DNA from: Fusobacterium ulcerans
GTDB taxonomy: Bacteria > Fusobacteriota > Fusobacteriia > Fusobacteriales > Fusobacteriaceae
Reading direction: 5' to 3'
Length of the DNA: 64,000 bases
Assembly: GCF_003019675.1 (NCBI RefSeq)
Contig: NZ_CP028105.1
Coordinates: forward strand, 2,868,282-2,932,281
The notes below the pieces were generated by a model, which saw nothing but the letters and a program-made list of their open reading frames with translations, was not told the DNA's origin and ran no database searches. Positions 53,472 through 62,846 of this stretch are shown in pieces; within the stretch, counting starts at the first letter, position 1, and the number at the start of each line of letters is the position of its first letter. Made by a program: the position numbers and the translations under genes.

Positions 53472-54725
53472 ATGAAATTATTAGTAGTTGGCAGCGGTGG
53501 AAGAGAACATGCTATCTGCTGGAAAGTAAGCCAGAATAAAAATGTAGAAAAAGTTTTCTGTGCTCCCGGTAATGGAGGAACTGCAACACTTCCAAAGGGA
53601 GAAAATGTAAATATAAAAGGGATAGATGAACTTTTAGCATTTGCTGTAAAAGAAAATATAGATCTTACTATTGTAGGAAGTGAAGAACTTCTTGTAGATG
53701 GTATAGTAGATAAATTCCAGGAAAAAGGATTAAAAATATTTGGACCAGATAAAAAAGCTGCTCTTTTGGAAGGATCAAAAGCATACGCAAAAGACTTCAT
53801 GAAAAAATATGGAGTAAAAACTGCTGCTTATGAAGTATTTACTTGTCCTGAAAAAGCAAAAGAATATATAAAAACTTGTGAATTCCCATTAGTTGTAAAA
53901 GCTAGTGGACTTGCAGCAGGAAAAGGAGTTCTTATCTGTCAGAATCTGGAAGAGGCTCTGAAAGCTGTAGATGAAATCATGGTAGATAAAGTATTCAGCA
54001 GTGCTGGAGAACAAATAGTTGTTGAGGAATTCTTAGATGGTGTAGAAGCTTCTATTCTATCAGTAACAGATTCTAAAGTTATACTTCCTTTTATCTCAGC
54101 TAAGGATCACAAGAAGATAGGAGAAAAGGAAACTGGATTGAATACAGGAGGAATGGGAACTATAGCTCCTAATCCTTATGTTACAAAAGAAGTATATGAT
54201 GCTTTTATCACTGGAATTATGAATCCAACTTTAGAAGGAATCAAAGCTGAGGGAATGAACTTTGCAGGAGTTATTTTCTTTGGACTTATGATAAATGAAA
54301 AAGGGGTATACCTTCTTGAATACAATATGAGAATGGGAGATCCTGAAACTCAAGTAGTTTTACCTTTACTTGAATCAGACTTTGTAGAACTTCTTGAAAG
54401 TGGTTTAGAAGGTAAATTAGATACTGCTGATGTAAAGTGGAGCAGTAAATCAGCTTGTTGTGTAGTTCTTGCTTCTGGAGGATATCCTGAAGCTTACAAG
54501 AAGGGATATGCAATAACTGGAATAGAAAAAGCAGACAATATGGTATTTGTAGCTGGAGCTAAACTGGAAAATGGAGAGCTTCTGACTAATGGTGGAAGAG
54601 TATTGAATGTAGTAGCTGTTGGAGATAACTTGGAAGATGCAAGAGCGAAAGCTTATGCAGATGCTGAGAAGGTAGAATTCAAAGATAAGTGCTACAGAAA
54701 AGATATTGGAGTACTATATAGATAA
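53472..54725 (+). CDS. purD: Phosphoribosylamine-glycine ligase
   Basis: 417 aa ATP-grasp GAR synthetase. Motifs: VGSGGREHAI, CAPGNGGTA, VVKASGLAAGKGV, ILSVTDSKVILP, DHKKIGEKETGLNTGGMG (two adjoining parts), YNMRMGDPETQ. Last gene of the operon; purB, purA and guaAB are not present in the window. Confidence 0.97.
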   Translation: MKLLVVGSGGREHAICWKVSQNKNVEKVFCAPGNGGTATLPKGENVNIKGIDELLAFAVKENIDLTIVGSEELLVDGIVDKFQEKGLKIFGPDKKAALLEGSKAYAKDFMKKYGVKTAAYEVFTCPEKAKEYIKTCEFPLVVKASGLAAGKGVLICQNLEEALKAVDEIMVDKVFSSAGEQIVVEEFLDGVEASILSVTDSKVILPFISAKDHKKIGEKETGLNTGGMGTIAPNPYVTKEVYDAFITGIMNPTLEGIKAEGMNFAGVIFFGLMINEKGVYLLEYNMRMGDPETQVVLPLLESDFVELLESGLEGKLDTADVKWSSKSACCVVLASGGYPEAYKKGYAITGIEKADNMVFVAGAKLENGELLTNGGRVLNVVAVGDNLEDARAKAYADAEKVEFKDKCYRKDIGVLYR

Positions 54726-54736
54726 AAATTTTAGCA

Positions 54737-54775
54737 GGGTGACTTTTAAGTAGAGATATAATTTTGAGGTCACCC
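54737..54775 (+). terminator. Stem-loop after purD
   Basis: GGGTGAC (54737-54743) / GTCACCC (54769-54775) with a 25-nt loop and a weak T tract. Confidence 0.5.
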
Positions 54776-54905
54776 ATATTTATAAGTTTTTAAAAAATAT
54801 TTTAACTTTATTTTTATAAAATAGTTAAAAGGTATTTGAATTGTATTTGTATGAATATTTCAAAGATAAAATAGTCTTTAATAATAGATATAGAAATTTA
54901 ATATA

Positions 54906-54962
54906 AAAGAGAGTAATCTTTAAGCAGAAATTAAATTTGCTTTTTTGACTACTCTCTTTATT
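54906..54962. terminator. Bidirectional terminator between purD and the DMT exporter
   Basis: AAAGAGAGTA (54906-54915) / TACTCTCTTT (54950-54959), with an inner AAGCA / TGCTT stem, flanked by A/T runs on both sides. The stretch 54776-54905 is AT-rich with nothing seen. Confidence 0.88.
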
Positions 54963-54974
54963 TTAAATGTATTA

Positions 54975-55904
54975 TTATTTATTGTAACAGTTTAAAAGTG
55001 TTATTCCTATACATACAAGAGCAAGGGCAGCAATAGTTTGTATTCCAAGACTGCTGTACTCTGAAAGTACTATGGCAGAAAGCAAAGTTCCAAATATAGG
55101 TTCCATAGCCTTGTAGCCAACTATTTTTGAAATAGGATTATATTTCAAAAGAATTCCCCAAGTTACAAATGTTACAGAGGAAACAAAAACCAGATAGAAA
55201 AGTATAAGGAAAGCTCCCATACTTTGAATCTGTAGTGATCCTCCAAGTCCAAGACCTATCATCACAAGGAAAGATCCTCCTATTAAAAACTGCCAGCCAC
55301 TTAATGTAACAGCATTTTCATTTGTTGAAAATATTTTAGTTATACAATCTGAAAGTCCAAATACAACTGCACTTAAAAGTAATAGCCCCTCTCCTCTAAA
55401 AGTAAAGGAAAAAGTGAAATCTCCATCTAAATTCAGAAGTACAATAGCAGAGAAACATAGCAGTCCAGCAATACACTTCACAGGAGTAAATTTTTCCTGA
55501 CGAAAGATAAAACAAGAAGCCAGCATAGCAAAAACCAGATTAGTTCCATTGATAACTGATGCTTTTATTCCACTTGTACTGGCAAGTCCCAGATACATCA
55601 ATGAATAAAAAATAGTAGTACGGATAAAACCAAGAAATGCTATTTTAGAAAAATTTCCTTTAGCTGGGAATAAAAAAGATTTATGTATTATACTTCCAGT
55701 AACTATAGTAGCCATGCCAGCTAATGTAAAACGTACTCCAGCAAACAAAATAATGGCAGCAGTGGCTCCAGACTTAATATTGAAAAGGCTGTATCCAAGT
55801 TTTATACTAGGAAAAGCACTTCCTCCCAGAACGCAATATACCATTGCCAGAGTAAATACAACTACTCCTTTTGAAAAATATGATGATCTAGACTCATCAT
55901 TCAT
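54975..55904 (-). CDS. EamA/DMT family exporter
   Basis: 309 aa with ten hydrophobic helices in two repeats of five, the drug/metabolite transporter layout (TSGIKASVINGTNLVFAMLAS as the repeat-1 end, adjoining helices). Inner membrane; substrate unknown, often amino acids or metabolites. GAGGGGGAAAG before ATG. Follows the MFS gene by 35 bp on the same strand. Confidence 0.87.
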   Translation of the reverse strand: MNDESRSSYFSKGVVVFTLAMVYCVLGGSAFPSIKLGYSLFNIKSGATAAIILFAGVRFTLAGMATIVTGSIIHKSFLFPAKGNFSKIAFLGFIRTTIFYSLMYLGLASTSGIKASVINGTNLVFAMLASCFIFRQEKFTPVKCIAGLLCFSAIVLLNLDGDFTFSFTFRGEGLLLLSAVVFGLSDCITKIFSTNENAVTLSGWQFLIGGSFLVMIGLGLGGSLQIQSMGAFLILFYLVFVSSVTFVTWGILLKYNPISKIVGYKAMEPIFGTLLSAIVLSEYSSLGIQTIAALALVCIGITLLNCYNK

Positions 55905-55939
55905 AATCTTTCCCCCTCTTTTTATATAATTTTCAGGAT

Positions 55940-57142
55940 CTATGATCCAATTTTCTTATATTGAAAATAGTTGTAAGTATATGATGCACTAGCTAGAATT
56001 AAAACTATTGTTACTGCCACAAAAGGCAGAAGTTTGTTTATTTCATATATAAATCCTGTGAACAGTGAACCTGTTATCATTCCAAAAGACTTTGCTGAAT
56101 TAAAATATCCAGATAAAAGTCCATAGTTGCTGCTTTGCCCCTTTGTAAATAGCGACTGCTGTATTGGTACATAAATTGCATTGAAGATATAGAACAATAC
56201 GCTAAATGCAAAGAATAAAAATATTTTTGAATTGAAGAAAAGTACAAATACTCCCATGACACTGTTTGTAAAAAGTATTATAGGGAAAATTTTTCTTAAG
56301 TCAAATTTATTAGCAAGCCACATATTAATAGTAAGATTAGCAAAAAGTCCAAGAATACCAATCATTCCCATTATACCCCCATTGTATGACGGAGGGAGTT
56401 TAAGAGCCGACTTAATATAGAAGTTAAAGCTGTTGTTGAAGCCAACTCTTGAAAATTCAGTAAGGATAACTCCTATAAAAAATACTATGATAGGAAAAGT
56501 AAGAATATCTTTTCCTTTTTCTATATCTATTATTTTCATTATTTTTTTGAAGTCTATTTTATCTTTTATTCTTTTTTCCTCATTTAAACTCTCTGGAAGT
56601 AAAATTTTAAATAAAAAAGATTCAATGAGGAGCAGAGGAATCTGAAGCATAAAAGTGTAGTAAATATTTATTTTTCCTATAAATCCTCCAATAAAGAATC
56701 CTACAGATACTGCCATTGTAACTAATGCTGCAAAGAAAGATAGACATTTAGTTCTTTCATGTCCTTCAGTCATATCAGATATATATGCAAGAGCAGTTAC
56801 TAAAAATCCTCCTGAGAATACACCTGCAAAGAATCTAAAGAACAGGATGAAACCAAGATTGCTGCAAGTAGCAAACCCAAGCTGTCCAACAGCATATCCA
56901 ACCATGCATATTCTTATAACTGTAACTCTTCCTTTTCTGTCGCTTAGCTCTCCCCAGAAAGGAGAAAAAAGAAAATTAGAAAAAGACATTGTAGCAAAGA
57001 GCAATCCAAAAACATAATCAGGCATATTTAAAGATTCTACATATGCTGGAGTAACAGGATGAATAAGGTTGTTAATAAGGTTGACGCAAAAATAAAGTAT
57101 AAAAAATCTTGTCATTTGTTTTTTGATTTCCAATAAAAACAT
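55940..57142 (-). CDS. Major facilitator superfamily transporter
   Basis: 400 aa, 12 hydrophobic helices. MFS motif A appears as WGELSDRKGRVTVIR between helices 2 and 3. Typical of drug/H+ antiporters, substrate not known. The start is doubtful: AGGGG touches ATG 57142, while it is better spaced for in-frame TTG 57133. Lies 19 bp after the lipoprotein gene. Confidence 0.87.
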   Translation of the reverse strand: MFLLEIKKQMTRFFILYFCVNLINNLIHPVTPAYVESLNMPDYVFGLLFATMSFSNFLFSPFWGELSDRKGRVTVIRICMVGYAVGQLGFATCSNLGFILFFRFFAGVFSGGFLVTALAYISDMTEGHERTKCLSFFAALVTMAVSVGFFIGGFIGKINIYYTFMLQIPLLLIESFLFKILLPESLNEEKRIKDKIDFKKIMKIIDIEKGKDILTFPIIVFFIGVILTEFSRVGFNNSFNFYIKSALKLPPSYNGGIMGMIGILGLFANLTINMWLANKFDLRKIFPIILFTNSVMGVFVLFFNSKIFLFFAFSVLFYIFNAIYVPIQQSLFTKGQSSNYGLLSGYFNSAKSFGMITGSLFTGFIYEINKLLPFVAVTIVLILASASYTYNYFQYKKIGS

Positions 57143-57161
57143 CCCCTGTGTTTTAAAGAGA

Positions 57162-57833
57162 TCAGCCTAGAAAAGCAGACTTTGTATCTTCTATAAGCTT
57201 ATTTCCTTGTATTTTATAGTATTTGAAATGTAAATTTTTATATTCTTTTGTATATTCACCTATGCTGAAAGGAGATTCAATAGAATAAATGTCTATATTA
57301 AGTTTATTAAAATCAGGATAAGTTTTTTTTATGTATAACAAAGCACCAGTAAGATATAAATTTTCCTGTTCTGAAGTGATTACTGTTATTTTTTCATCTT
57401 TGACTAATAAGATTTTACCTGCTAATTCTATAGCATGAGAATTAATAAGTGAATCTGGATTTCCTTTAAGATTTATGGCAAGAAACCTATTCCAAAGATT
57501 CTGGAATTGTGATGAATATTGATCATCGTTTGACAAAAGAGATATCACTTTAACTTTATCATCTTTTTTTATTTTAGAATTGATTTTATCCATTTCTCCA
57601 GCCAGAAGCTCATTTTTAAGATTAGTATATTTAGTGTTATTGATATAATGGATAACTGCGTAATCAGTAGTTTTAGTAATAGTTTTTTCTTTTACAGGCT
57701 TTTTTGCTGTTTTTGAAGGAATAGTTTTTGAAGCTGTAGTATTTCTTGGAGTCTTATCTATGATATATGGACTATCACAGCCAGTTAGAATACAAAAAGC
57801 TGAGATAAAACAGATAGATTTAAAGTATTTCAT
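57162..57833 (-). CDS. Putative lipoprotein of unknown function
   Basis: 223 aa. Signal peptide with lipobox LTGC (C19), then a Lys/Thr-rich linker (about 28-60) and an alpha/beta domain with no family I recognise. Probably anchored to inner or outer membrane. Heads a three-gene minus-strand unit with the MFS and DMT exporters. Confidence 0.75.
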   Translation of the reverse strand: MKYFKSICFISAFCILTGCDSPYIIDKTPRNTTASKTIPSKTAKKPVKEKTITKTTDYAVIHYINNTKYTNLKNELLAGEMDKINSKIKKDDKVKVISLLSNDDQYSSQFQNLWNRFLAINLKGNPDSLINSHAIELAGKILLVKDEKITVITSEQENLYLTGALLYIKKTYPDFNKLNIDIYSIESPFSIGEYTKEYKNLHFKYYKIQGNKLIEDTKSAFLG

Positions 57834-57891
57834 GTCATTCCCCCTAATATATAAGTAAAATAAAAATTACAGTAAATTATATAAAAAAATA

Positions 57892-58028
57892 AGAGTGAAC
57901 CTCAAGGAGAAATATAATTTCCAGCAAAGAATGCTTACAGCCTTTTGATGCTGTTTCTTAGTAATTATAGCTATTAAACTATTAATTGCTTAGTTACTGG
58001 AAATTTACTTTAGCTTTTTGGTCACTCT
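57892..58028 (-). repeat. Structured dispersed repeat, copy 2 (downstream of the RelA-like gene)
   Basis: In the 207-bp gap between two minus-strand genes. Outer pair AGAGTGA (57892-57898) / TCACTCT (58022-58028). Inside, the blocks of copy 1 recur in order: GCAAAGAA (57924), hairpin ACAGC / GCTGT (57937-57941, 57950-57954), AGTAATTATA (57960) and TTGCTTAGTTACTGGAA (57986). The arm AGTAATTA / TAGTTACT keeps pairing by a G-U change. Could double as the terminator of the RelA-like gene. Confidence 0.72.
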
Positions 58029-58040
58029 CATTTATATTCA

Positions 58041-58823
58041 CTACTTGAATTTATTATCAAGCTCTCTATAGTGAGTGTCTTCCCCAGGGTGAACAGTGAA
58101 TTGAGATTTCATATTTTTAATAAAAGTACCCATTTCATCAGCACTACCTACAATTCTATTGAAAATACCAAGGTATTCAGTAATGATAGGATTGTCAATA
58201 TCATATGGATATCTCATTAAATGATCAATCTCACTCCATGCTTCTTCAAAAACCGTTCTTACTTGTATTTCTACAAGAATTTCATCATGTCTTGTTACTG
58301 GAATTCCAATAAGATAATGTACAGAACGGTAACCATGATCTCTTACTACTATTTCACAATTCAGTTCAGAGATGCTTTCCTGAAGCTGAGCTACATTATA
58401 GTCTCCACGTCTTATATTTATTTGAGGAGTTTCTCTGATTTCCCAGATCTTCATTATTTCATCATGGATTCCTCTCCAGTCATCTTTAAATAAATGGAGA
58501 ACTCTGATACCTATAAGGTCAGTCACTATATCTTTATATGTTTCTACAGAGATTCCTCTGCTTACATACTTGCTTCCCTTACGGATTATTTTTTCTATAA
58601 GGTGTTCAGGTTTTTTAACTCTTCTTCTTACAGAGTGTACATTAGGTACATCTATAAGTTTTGATACTATGTGTTCTGCTTCTTTTTCAAGATATGGAAC
58701 AAGTTTACTATAATTTTCATATATCTTTACTAGTTCATCCCAAACCAGTCCTGTAGATTCGAAATATTCTTTATCAATACAGAAATTTTCGAAAAACTGA
58801 TCTTTATCTAATAAGTCAGACAT
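58041..58823 (-). CDS. RelA/SpoT-type (p)ppGpp synthetase, small alarmone synthetase-like
   Basis: 260 aa, synthetase domain only. Core motifs: RRRVKKPEHLIEKIIRKG, DLIGIRVLHLF, RDHGYRSVHYLIGI and EIQVRTVFEEAWSEIDH, which hold the GTP- and ATP-binding residues. No hydrolase, TGS or ACT domain, so it resembles small alarmone synthetases. Third gene of a unit with an acidic unknown protein (16 bp upstream) and a SIR2-like protein. Product could be (p)ppGpp or another pyrophosphorylated nucleotide. Confidence 0.88.
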   Translation of the reverse strand: MSDLLDKDQFFENFCIDKEYFESTGLVWDELVKIYENYSKLVPYLEKEAEHIVSKLIDVPNVHSVRRRVKKPEHLIEKIIRKGSKYVSRGISVETYKDIVTDLIGIRVLHLFKDDWRGIHDEIMKIWEIRETPQINIRRGDYNVAQLQESISELNCEIVVRDHGYRSVHYLIGIPVTRHDEILVEIQVRTVFEEAWSEIDHLMRYPYDIDNPIITEYLGIFNRIVGSADEMGTFIKNMKSQFTVHPGEDTHYRELDNKFK

Positions 58824-58839
58824 ACTTCACCTCTTCATA

Positions 58840-60090
58840 TCAGATTTTTTTAATTTTTTCTAAAGTTATTTCTACTGCTTTTCTATAGCAGCATATCTCA
58901 TTTTTTTCATTTATTTCTCTTGAAGAAATAGGTTCTACAAGTTTAACATGTTCTTTTAAATCAAAATTTATTCCATGGAGCTGTAATTTATGAATTTTTT
59001 CAAAACTCAATATATCTCCTGGAAGTATGTTATAATTATTCTTTATTCTGAAATTAACCCAATTAGAAAGTTCTTCACCTTTTATATAGGCATTTAAAAG
59101 GAAAAGTGAATAAAAAGTATCTTTAGTATAATTTATATTTTTTTCCTTGTAAAGCTCTAATTCTTTAGTTATAAACTTGTATGAGCTAATAGTTTCAGCT
59201 ACAATAGTGAATTTATAAACCTCTAATCTATTTTCAAAAACGATATTTCCCATAAGTTGATTATATTTAAAAGTAAGATTTTCTCCAGAGAATATTTTTT
59301 TGAAAATATCCACTACCTCACCAAGACGTGAAGTTTTAACTTTGTCATATATTTCATATTTAAAATAATCATCTTTTTTAACAAGAGTCTGTTTGTCATT
59401 GAGTTCTATGCTCAAAGCCAGTTTAAACTCTCTAGTTTTTATTTCTAATAATTTGAATTTACTATATACTAATATTTTTAATGAAGTATTATGAATAACA
59501 GTGTTTCCAATTTTTATTGAAGTATTTCCAATATTTACAATTTCATCAAAATCCATTTTTTCAGAGAAATTTTTATACTTGATTGGGAAATTTCTAAGTT
59601 GCAGAGATGTATATTTAATCTCAAGACCACTTTCAAAAGAGGAATCATCAGCAGAAATAACTATGTGTCTAGGCTCAGTTATTTCTTCAGCTTCAAATTT
59701 CTCTATTTCTTCATCTATAGGAGCAGTCTCCAGAGTAGCTTTCTCAATAGGGTTTTCAATAACATCTTTATGAACATCTTCAATTATAGTCCTATTTTCA
59801 TCAGAAATAGGTTCTTGAATTTTCTCTTCTGTGTATTCTTCCACAACATTTTCAACAACAAAATCATTTTTATCAGTAATTTTATCATCAGAATCAGTTT
59901 CTATACTTTCAGAAATAATTTCCTGAATTTTTTCTTCTTGTTTTTCAATAATATCATCATCTAAAGAAGAAACATCTTCATTTAAAGAATCAGTTTCTTC
60001 CTTTTTTTCTTCTTCAAAAGGCTCAGTTGAGAATAAACGAGTCTTGATAGGTTCTTTGCTTTCTTCATTAATTTTATCGGTAATATCCAT
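58840..60090 (-). CDS. Unknown protein with long acidic N-terminus
   Basis: 416 aa, not recognised. Residues 1-150 are Glu/Asp/Ile-rich, low complexity and probably disordered. Residues about 160-416 look globular, mixed alpha/beta, without signal peptide or membrane helix. The tight spacing (32 bp to the SIR2-like gene, 16 bp to the RelA-like gene) suggests a shared role with both. Confidence 0.78.
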   Translation of the reverse strand: MDITDKINEESKEPIKTRLFSTEPFEEEKKEETDSLNEDVSSLDDDIIEKQEEKIQEIISESIETDSDDKITDKNDFVVENVVEEYTEEKIQEPISDENRTIIEDVHKDVIENPIEKATLETAPIDEEIEKFEAEEITEPRHIVISADDSSFESGLEIKYTSLQLRNFPIKYKNFSEKMDFDEIVNIGNTSIKIGNTVIHNTSLKILVYSKFKLLEIKTREFKLALSIELNDKQTLVKKDDYFKYEIYDKVKTSRLGEVVDIFKKIFSGENLTFKYNQLMGNIVFENRLEVYKFTIVAETISSYKFITKELELYKEKNINYTKDTFYSLFLLNAYIKGEELSNWVNFRIKNNYNILPGDILSFEKIHKLQLHGINFDLKEHVKLVEPISSREINEKNEICCYRKAVEITLEKIKKI

Positions 60091-60122
60091 CTGCTCTACG
60101 CTATGCTCTCCATTTAGAGATA

Positions 60123-60932
60123 TTACCTTACTAACTTTTTTCTTAAAACATCATCTCCATCAGCATCAATCACAGTATGAAGATTGGCTAAAAGTTCTTT
60201 TTCACTTAATGTTGTAAGTTTTATATTGTATTTGTTTATAAGATCAGCTACAGCAGGATCTATTATGGCAGTTGATGTTACCAGATAAACAGGCTGCTCA
60301 TTATTTTTCGTCATTGATAAGAGAAAATCAAGCATATTTAAAAAATCTGGATCTTTAAGGTCAACCCCTAAGAAAATAGTAGGTCTGCTTATTAATTCAA
60401 ATCTCAAATTATTGAAAAACTCTTTATAAAATTCAAGGACTTTTAATTTCCTAATGTCCTGGCTTGTTAAAAAAATATCTTCTGAATTATAGATAGTCCC
60501 CATGATCTTGTAAAATCTAATTTTTCCTTCAACTGCTTTTGCAGGTTTTAAAGGAGTAGATACAGAAACAAGATTAGCGAACAAACGTTCAATCATTACA
60601 TCATAATTCATAGTAAAAATAGATTCAAAGTATCCTGAATTAAAAATATCGCTATATATTTCAACATTTCTATGATGTTTCAAATCAAATATTTCCCTGA
60701 TGTGTTTTATTAATCCTTTTTTTGAACTTACCACTGCATCAAGATAAGTCTGAGATGTTTCAGCAAAAGAATGAATATTCCTAATATAACCCTTAGCTGA
60801 CTGTTTGATATCAGACAGAACAGACTCGGCCATTTCAAGCCTTGTTGGGTATCCTGTGATTTTGCTTAGGAAATCCCCAGTAAAAAGATTCAATTTTTGA
60901 TCTTTTTCAAACTTATCAAAAAAGTTATTCAT
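60123..60932 (-). CDS. SIR2-like fold protein, catalytic residues changed
   Basis: 269 aa from ATG 60932 (AGGTGAT just before it). Pattern of the SIR2-like (SIR2_2) family: an N-terminal loop NLFTGDFLSKITGYPT, FTMNYDVMIERLF, KIMGTIYNSEDIFLTSQDI and TIFLGVDLKDPDFLNML. Two key features differ from active NAD-consuming SIR2 proteins: the GAGxS nucleotide loop reads TGDFLS, and the catalytic His of KxHG is Met144; N109 (MNYD) is kept. It may bind rather than cleave a nucleotide. First gene of the three-gene unit. Confidence 0.75.
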   Translation of the reverse strand: MNNFFDKFEKDQKLNLFTGDFLSKITGYPTRLEMAESVLSDIKQSAKGYIRNIHSFAETSQTYLDAVVSSKKGLIKHIREIFDLKHHRNVEIYSDIFNSGYFESIFTMNYDVMIERLFANLVSVSTPLKPAKAVEGKIRFYKIMGTIYNSEDIFLTSQDIRKLKVLEFYKEFFNNLRFELISRPTIFLGVDLKDPDFLNMLDFLLSMTKNNEQPVYLVTSTAIIDPAVADLINKYNIKLTTLSEKELLANLHTVIDADGDDVLRKKLVR

Positions 60933-61159
60933 GGTATCACCTACCTTGTTAGTTAATTGTTCTATCACTATTAGTATAACTTAAAATGACTAATTTAACA
61001 ACAAAAAAATTTCAAAAAGTCAAGATAAAAACACTTAATTCAAAAACTATAAAAAAATTAATTAAAAAAAGGAAATAGTAAATTAAAATTCAAATTATTA
61101 ATTAGAAAAATTTAGAAAAAAATGTTATTATCTTAGGTATAGAACATAGAGGTGATTAA

Positions 61160-62608
61160 ATGAATTTAGTTATTACTTTTTTTAAAGACTATATAGCCAT
61201 CATAAATATGGTATTCCTTATTATCATTATTTTGATTGAGCGTCGAAAGCCGGTATACACTTTATTTTGGATAACGATACTCATACTTGCTCCATATGTA
61301 GGATTTATAGCTTACTTATTTTTCGGACTCAGTTTTCAAAAGAAGAGAGTGGTAAATCAATTTTATAAATGGAAATTCCTTCATAGTAAAAAAGTAATCA
61401 AGTCTTCTGAGAGGGCTGATCTGATAAGGTGGAAGCAGTTGATTTCCTATCTGGAAATATCTTCAAAGAATAGATTGACTACTCTTAATTCAATGAAAAT
61501 TTTTACTGAAGGGAATCAGTTTTTTAAAAGCATAATAGCTGATTTGAAGAAAGCAGAAAAAACTATATACATGGAGTATTATATATTCAGATATGATGAA
61601 TTAGGAAAATCCATAGTTGATATTCTTATAGAAAAAGCTAAAGAGGGAGTAGATATAAGAATCATAGCAGATGAAGCTGGAGGAACCAGCCGTAAAATGA
61701 TTAGAAAGATGAGAGAGAATAAAATAGATGTAGAAATATTTTTTCCATCACACTTTCCTTTTTTAAAGATAGCCAATTTGAGAGCAAACTATAGAGATCA
61801 CAGAAAATTATGTATTGTTGACAGCAAACTGGGATACATAGGTGGATTCAATATTGGAAATGAATATCTGGGTAAAGGTAAAATGGGGCATTGGAGAGAT
61901 ACAGGAATGAGAGTTTTCGGAGAGGCAGCTCTGGAACTTGAAAAAGAATTTTTCTTTTCATGGGGAATAGTTAAGAAAAAGCACATAGAATATGAAGAGA
62001 AAAAATACCAGTATGAAAGAGAAGCGATGCAGGAAGTAATAAAAGACAGAGGAAAATATTCTGGATATGCTCAGGTAGTAAGCAGTGGACCAAATTATCA
62101 ATTCAGAACAATGAGAGACAATTTTCTTAAAATAATAATGGAAGCTAAAAACTATATCTATATACAGACTCCTTATTTTGTACCTGATGATACAGTGCTG
62201 GAAGCGTTGAAGATAGCAGCTATGTCAGGAGTGCATATTAAGATAATGATACCAGACAAGCCAGATCATTTCTTTATATATTGGGTAAACCAGTATTTTG
62301 TTGGAGAGCTTTTGGATTTAGGGGTAAAAGTCTACAGATATAACAAAGGATTCCTGCACAGTAAAATGGTCATGGCAGATAGTGAGATAGTCAGCATAGG
62401 AACTGCTAATTTTGACAATAGAAGTTTTTATCAGAATTTTGAAATAAATATAAATATATATGAAAAAGATGTAGCTGAAGAATTTAGAGAAATCTTCTAT
62501 AGAGACATGAAAGTCAGCAGTAAAATCCTGAGAAGTGAATACAGCAACAGAGGCTACTACATAAAATTTAAAGAATCAATATGTCGTTTACTTGCTCCTA
62601 TTTTATAA
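61160..62608 (+). CDS. cls: Cardiolipin synthase
   Basis: 482 aa phospholipase D-superfamily enzyme. Two N-terminal hydrophobic helices (about 5-55), then two HKD motifs: HRKLCIVD at 214 followed by GGFNIGNEY, and HSKMVMAD at 400 followed by GTANFDNRSF. Condenses two phosphatidylglycerols to cardiolipin at the membrane. AGGTGAT before ATG. The terminator overlaps its stop codon. Confidence 0.95.
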   Translation: MNLVITFFKDYIAIINMVFLIIIILIERRKPVYTLFWITILILAPYVGFIAYLFFGLSFQKKRVVNQFYKWKFLHSKKVIKSSERADLIRWKQLISYLEISSKNRLTTLNSMKIFTEGNQFFKSIIADLKKAEKTIYMEYYIFRYDELGKSIVDILIEKAKEGVDIRIIADEAGGTSRKMIRKMRENKIDVEIFFPSHFPFLKIANLRANYRDHRKLCIVDSKLGYIGGFNIGNEYLGKGKMGHWRDTGMRVFGEAALELEKEFFFSWGIVKKKHIEYEEKKYQYEREAMQEVIKDRGKYSGYAQVVSSGPNYQFRTMRDNFLKIIMEAKNYIYIQTPYFVPDDTVLEALKIAAMSGVHIKIMIPDKPDHFFIYWVNQYFVGELLDLGVKVYRYNKGFLHSKMVMADSEIVSIGTANFDNRSFYQNFEININIYEKDVAEEFREIFYRDMKVSSKILRSEYSNRGYYIKFKESICRLLAPIL

Positions 62609-62623
62609 AAATAGGAGTTTTTT
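62595..62623 (+). terminator. Terminator overlapping the cls stop codon
   Basis: CTCCTATTTT (62595-62604) / AAAATAGGAG (62608-62617), 3-nt loop, six T. The stop TAA (62606-62608) lies in the loop. Confidence 0.92.
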
Positions 62624-62743
62624 AAATATTATTCAAAATTTTTTAGCTATTCATTAAAATATATTATTATATAAAAAATACATCAAGAAAGAAGTCTATA
62701 AATGAAAAATTATAAAATACTGAACCTTAGAATCAACAACATT

Positions 62744-62772
62744 TTGACAAGAGTTTAGATTAGTGTTATATT
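62744..62772 (+). promoter_or_regulatory. Promoter upstream of the PHP gene
   Basis: TTGACA (62744-62749), 17-bp spacer, TATATT (62767-62772). About 185 bp before the PHP start codon. Confidence 0.8.
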
Positions 62773-62809
62773 ATTATCATAGAAGAATTTATTAAGAGCA
62801 TAAAATGAT

Positions 62810-62846
62810 AATATCCAGAAATAGATATTTTAACTGGATATTTTAT
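62810..62846 (+). promoter_or_regulatory. Hairpin in the PHP leader (attenuator or small-RNA end)
   Basis: AATATCCAG (62810-62818) / CTGGATATT (62834-62842), perfect, followed by TTTATAATT. It begins about 30 nt after the predicted transcription start, so it could end a 65-nt transcript or act in cis. The rest of the 62624-62957 gap holds nothing further that I can name. Confidence 0.5.

Noticed and set aside
58041-60932. Firm call of a known defence system (Thoeris, CBASS or CapRel)
   Set aside because: No TIR or CD-NTase partner, the SIR2-like active site is altered and no toxin-antitoxin fusion is seen.
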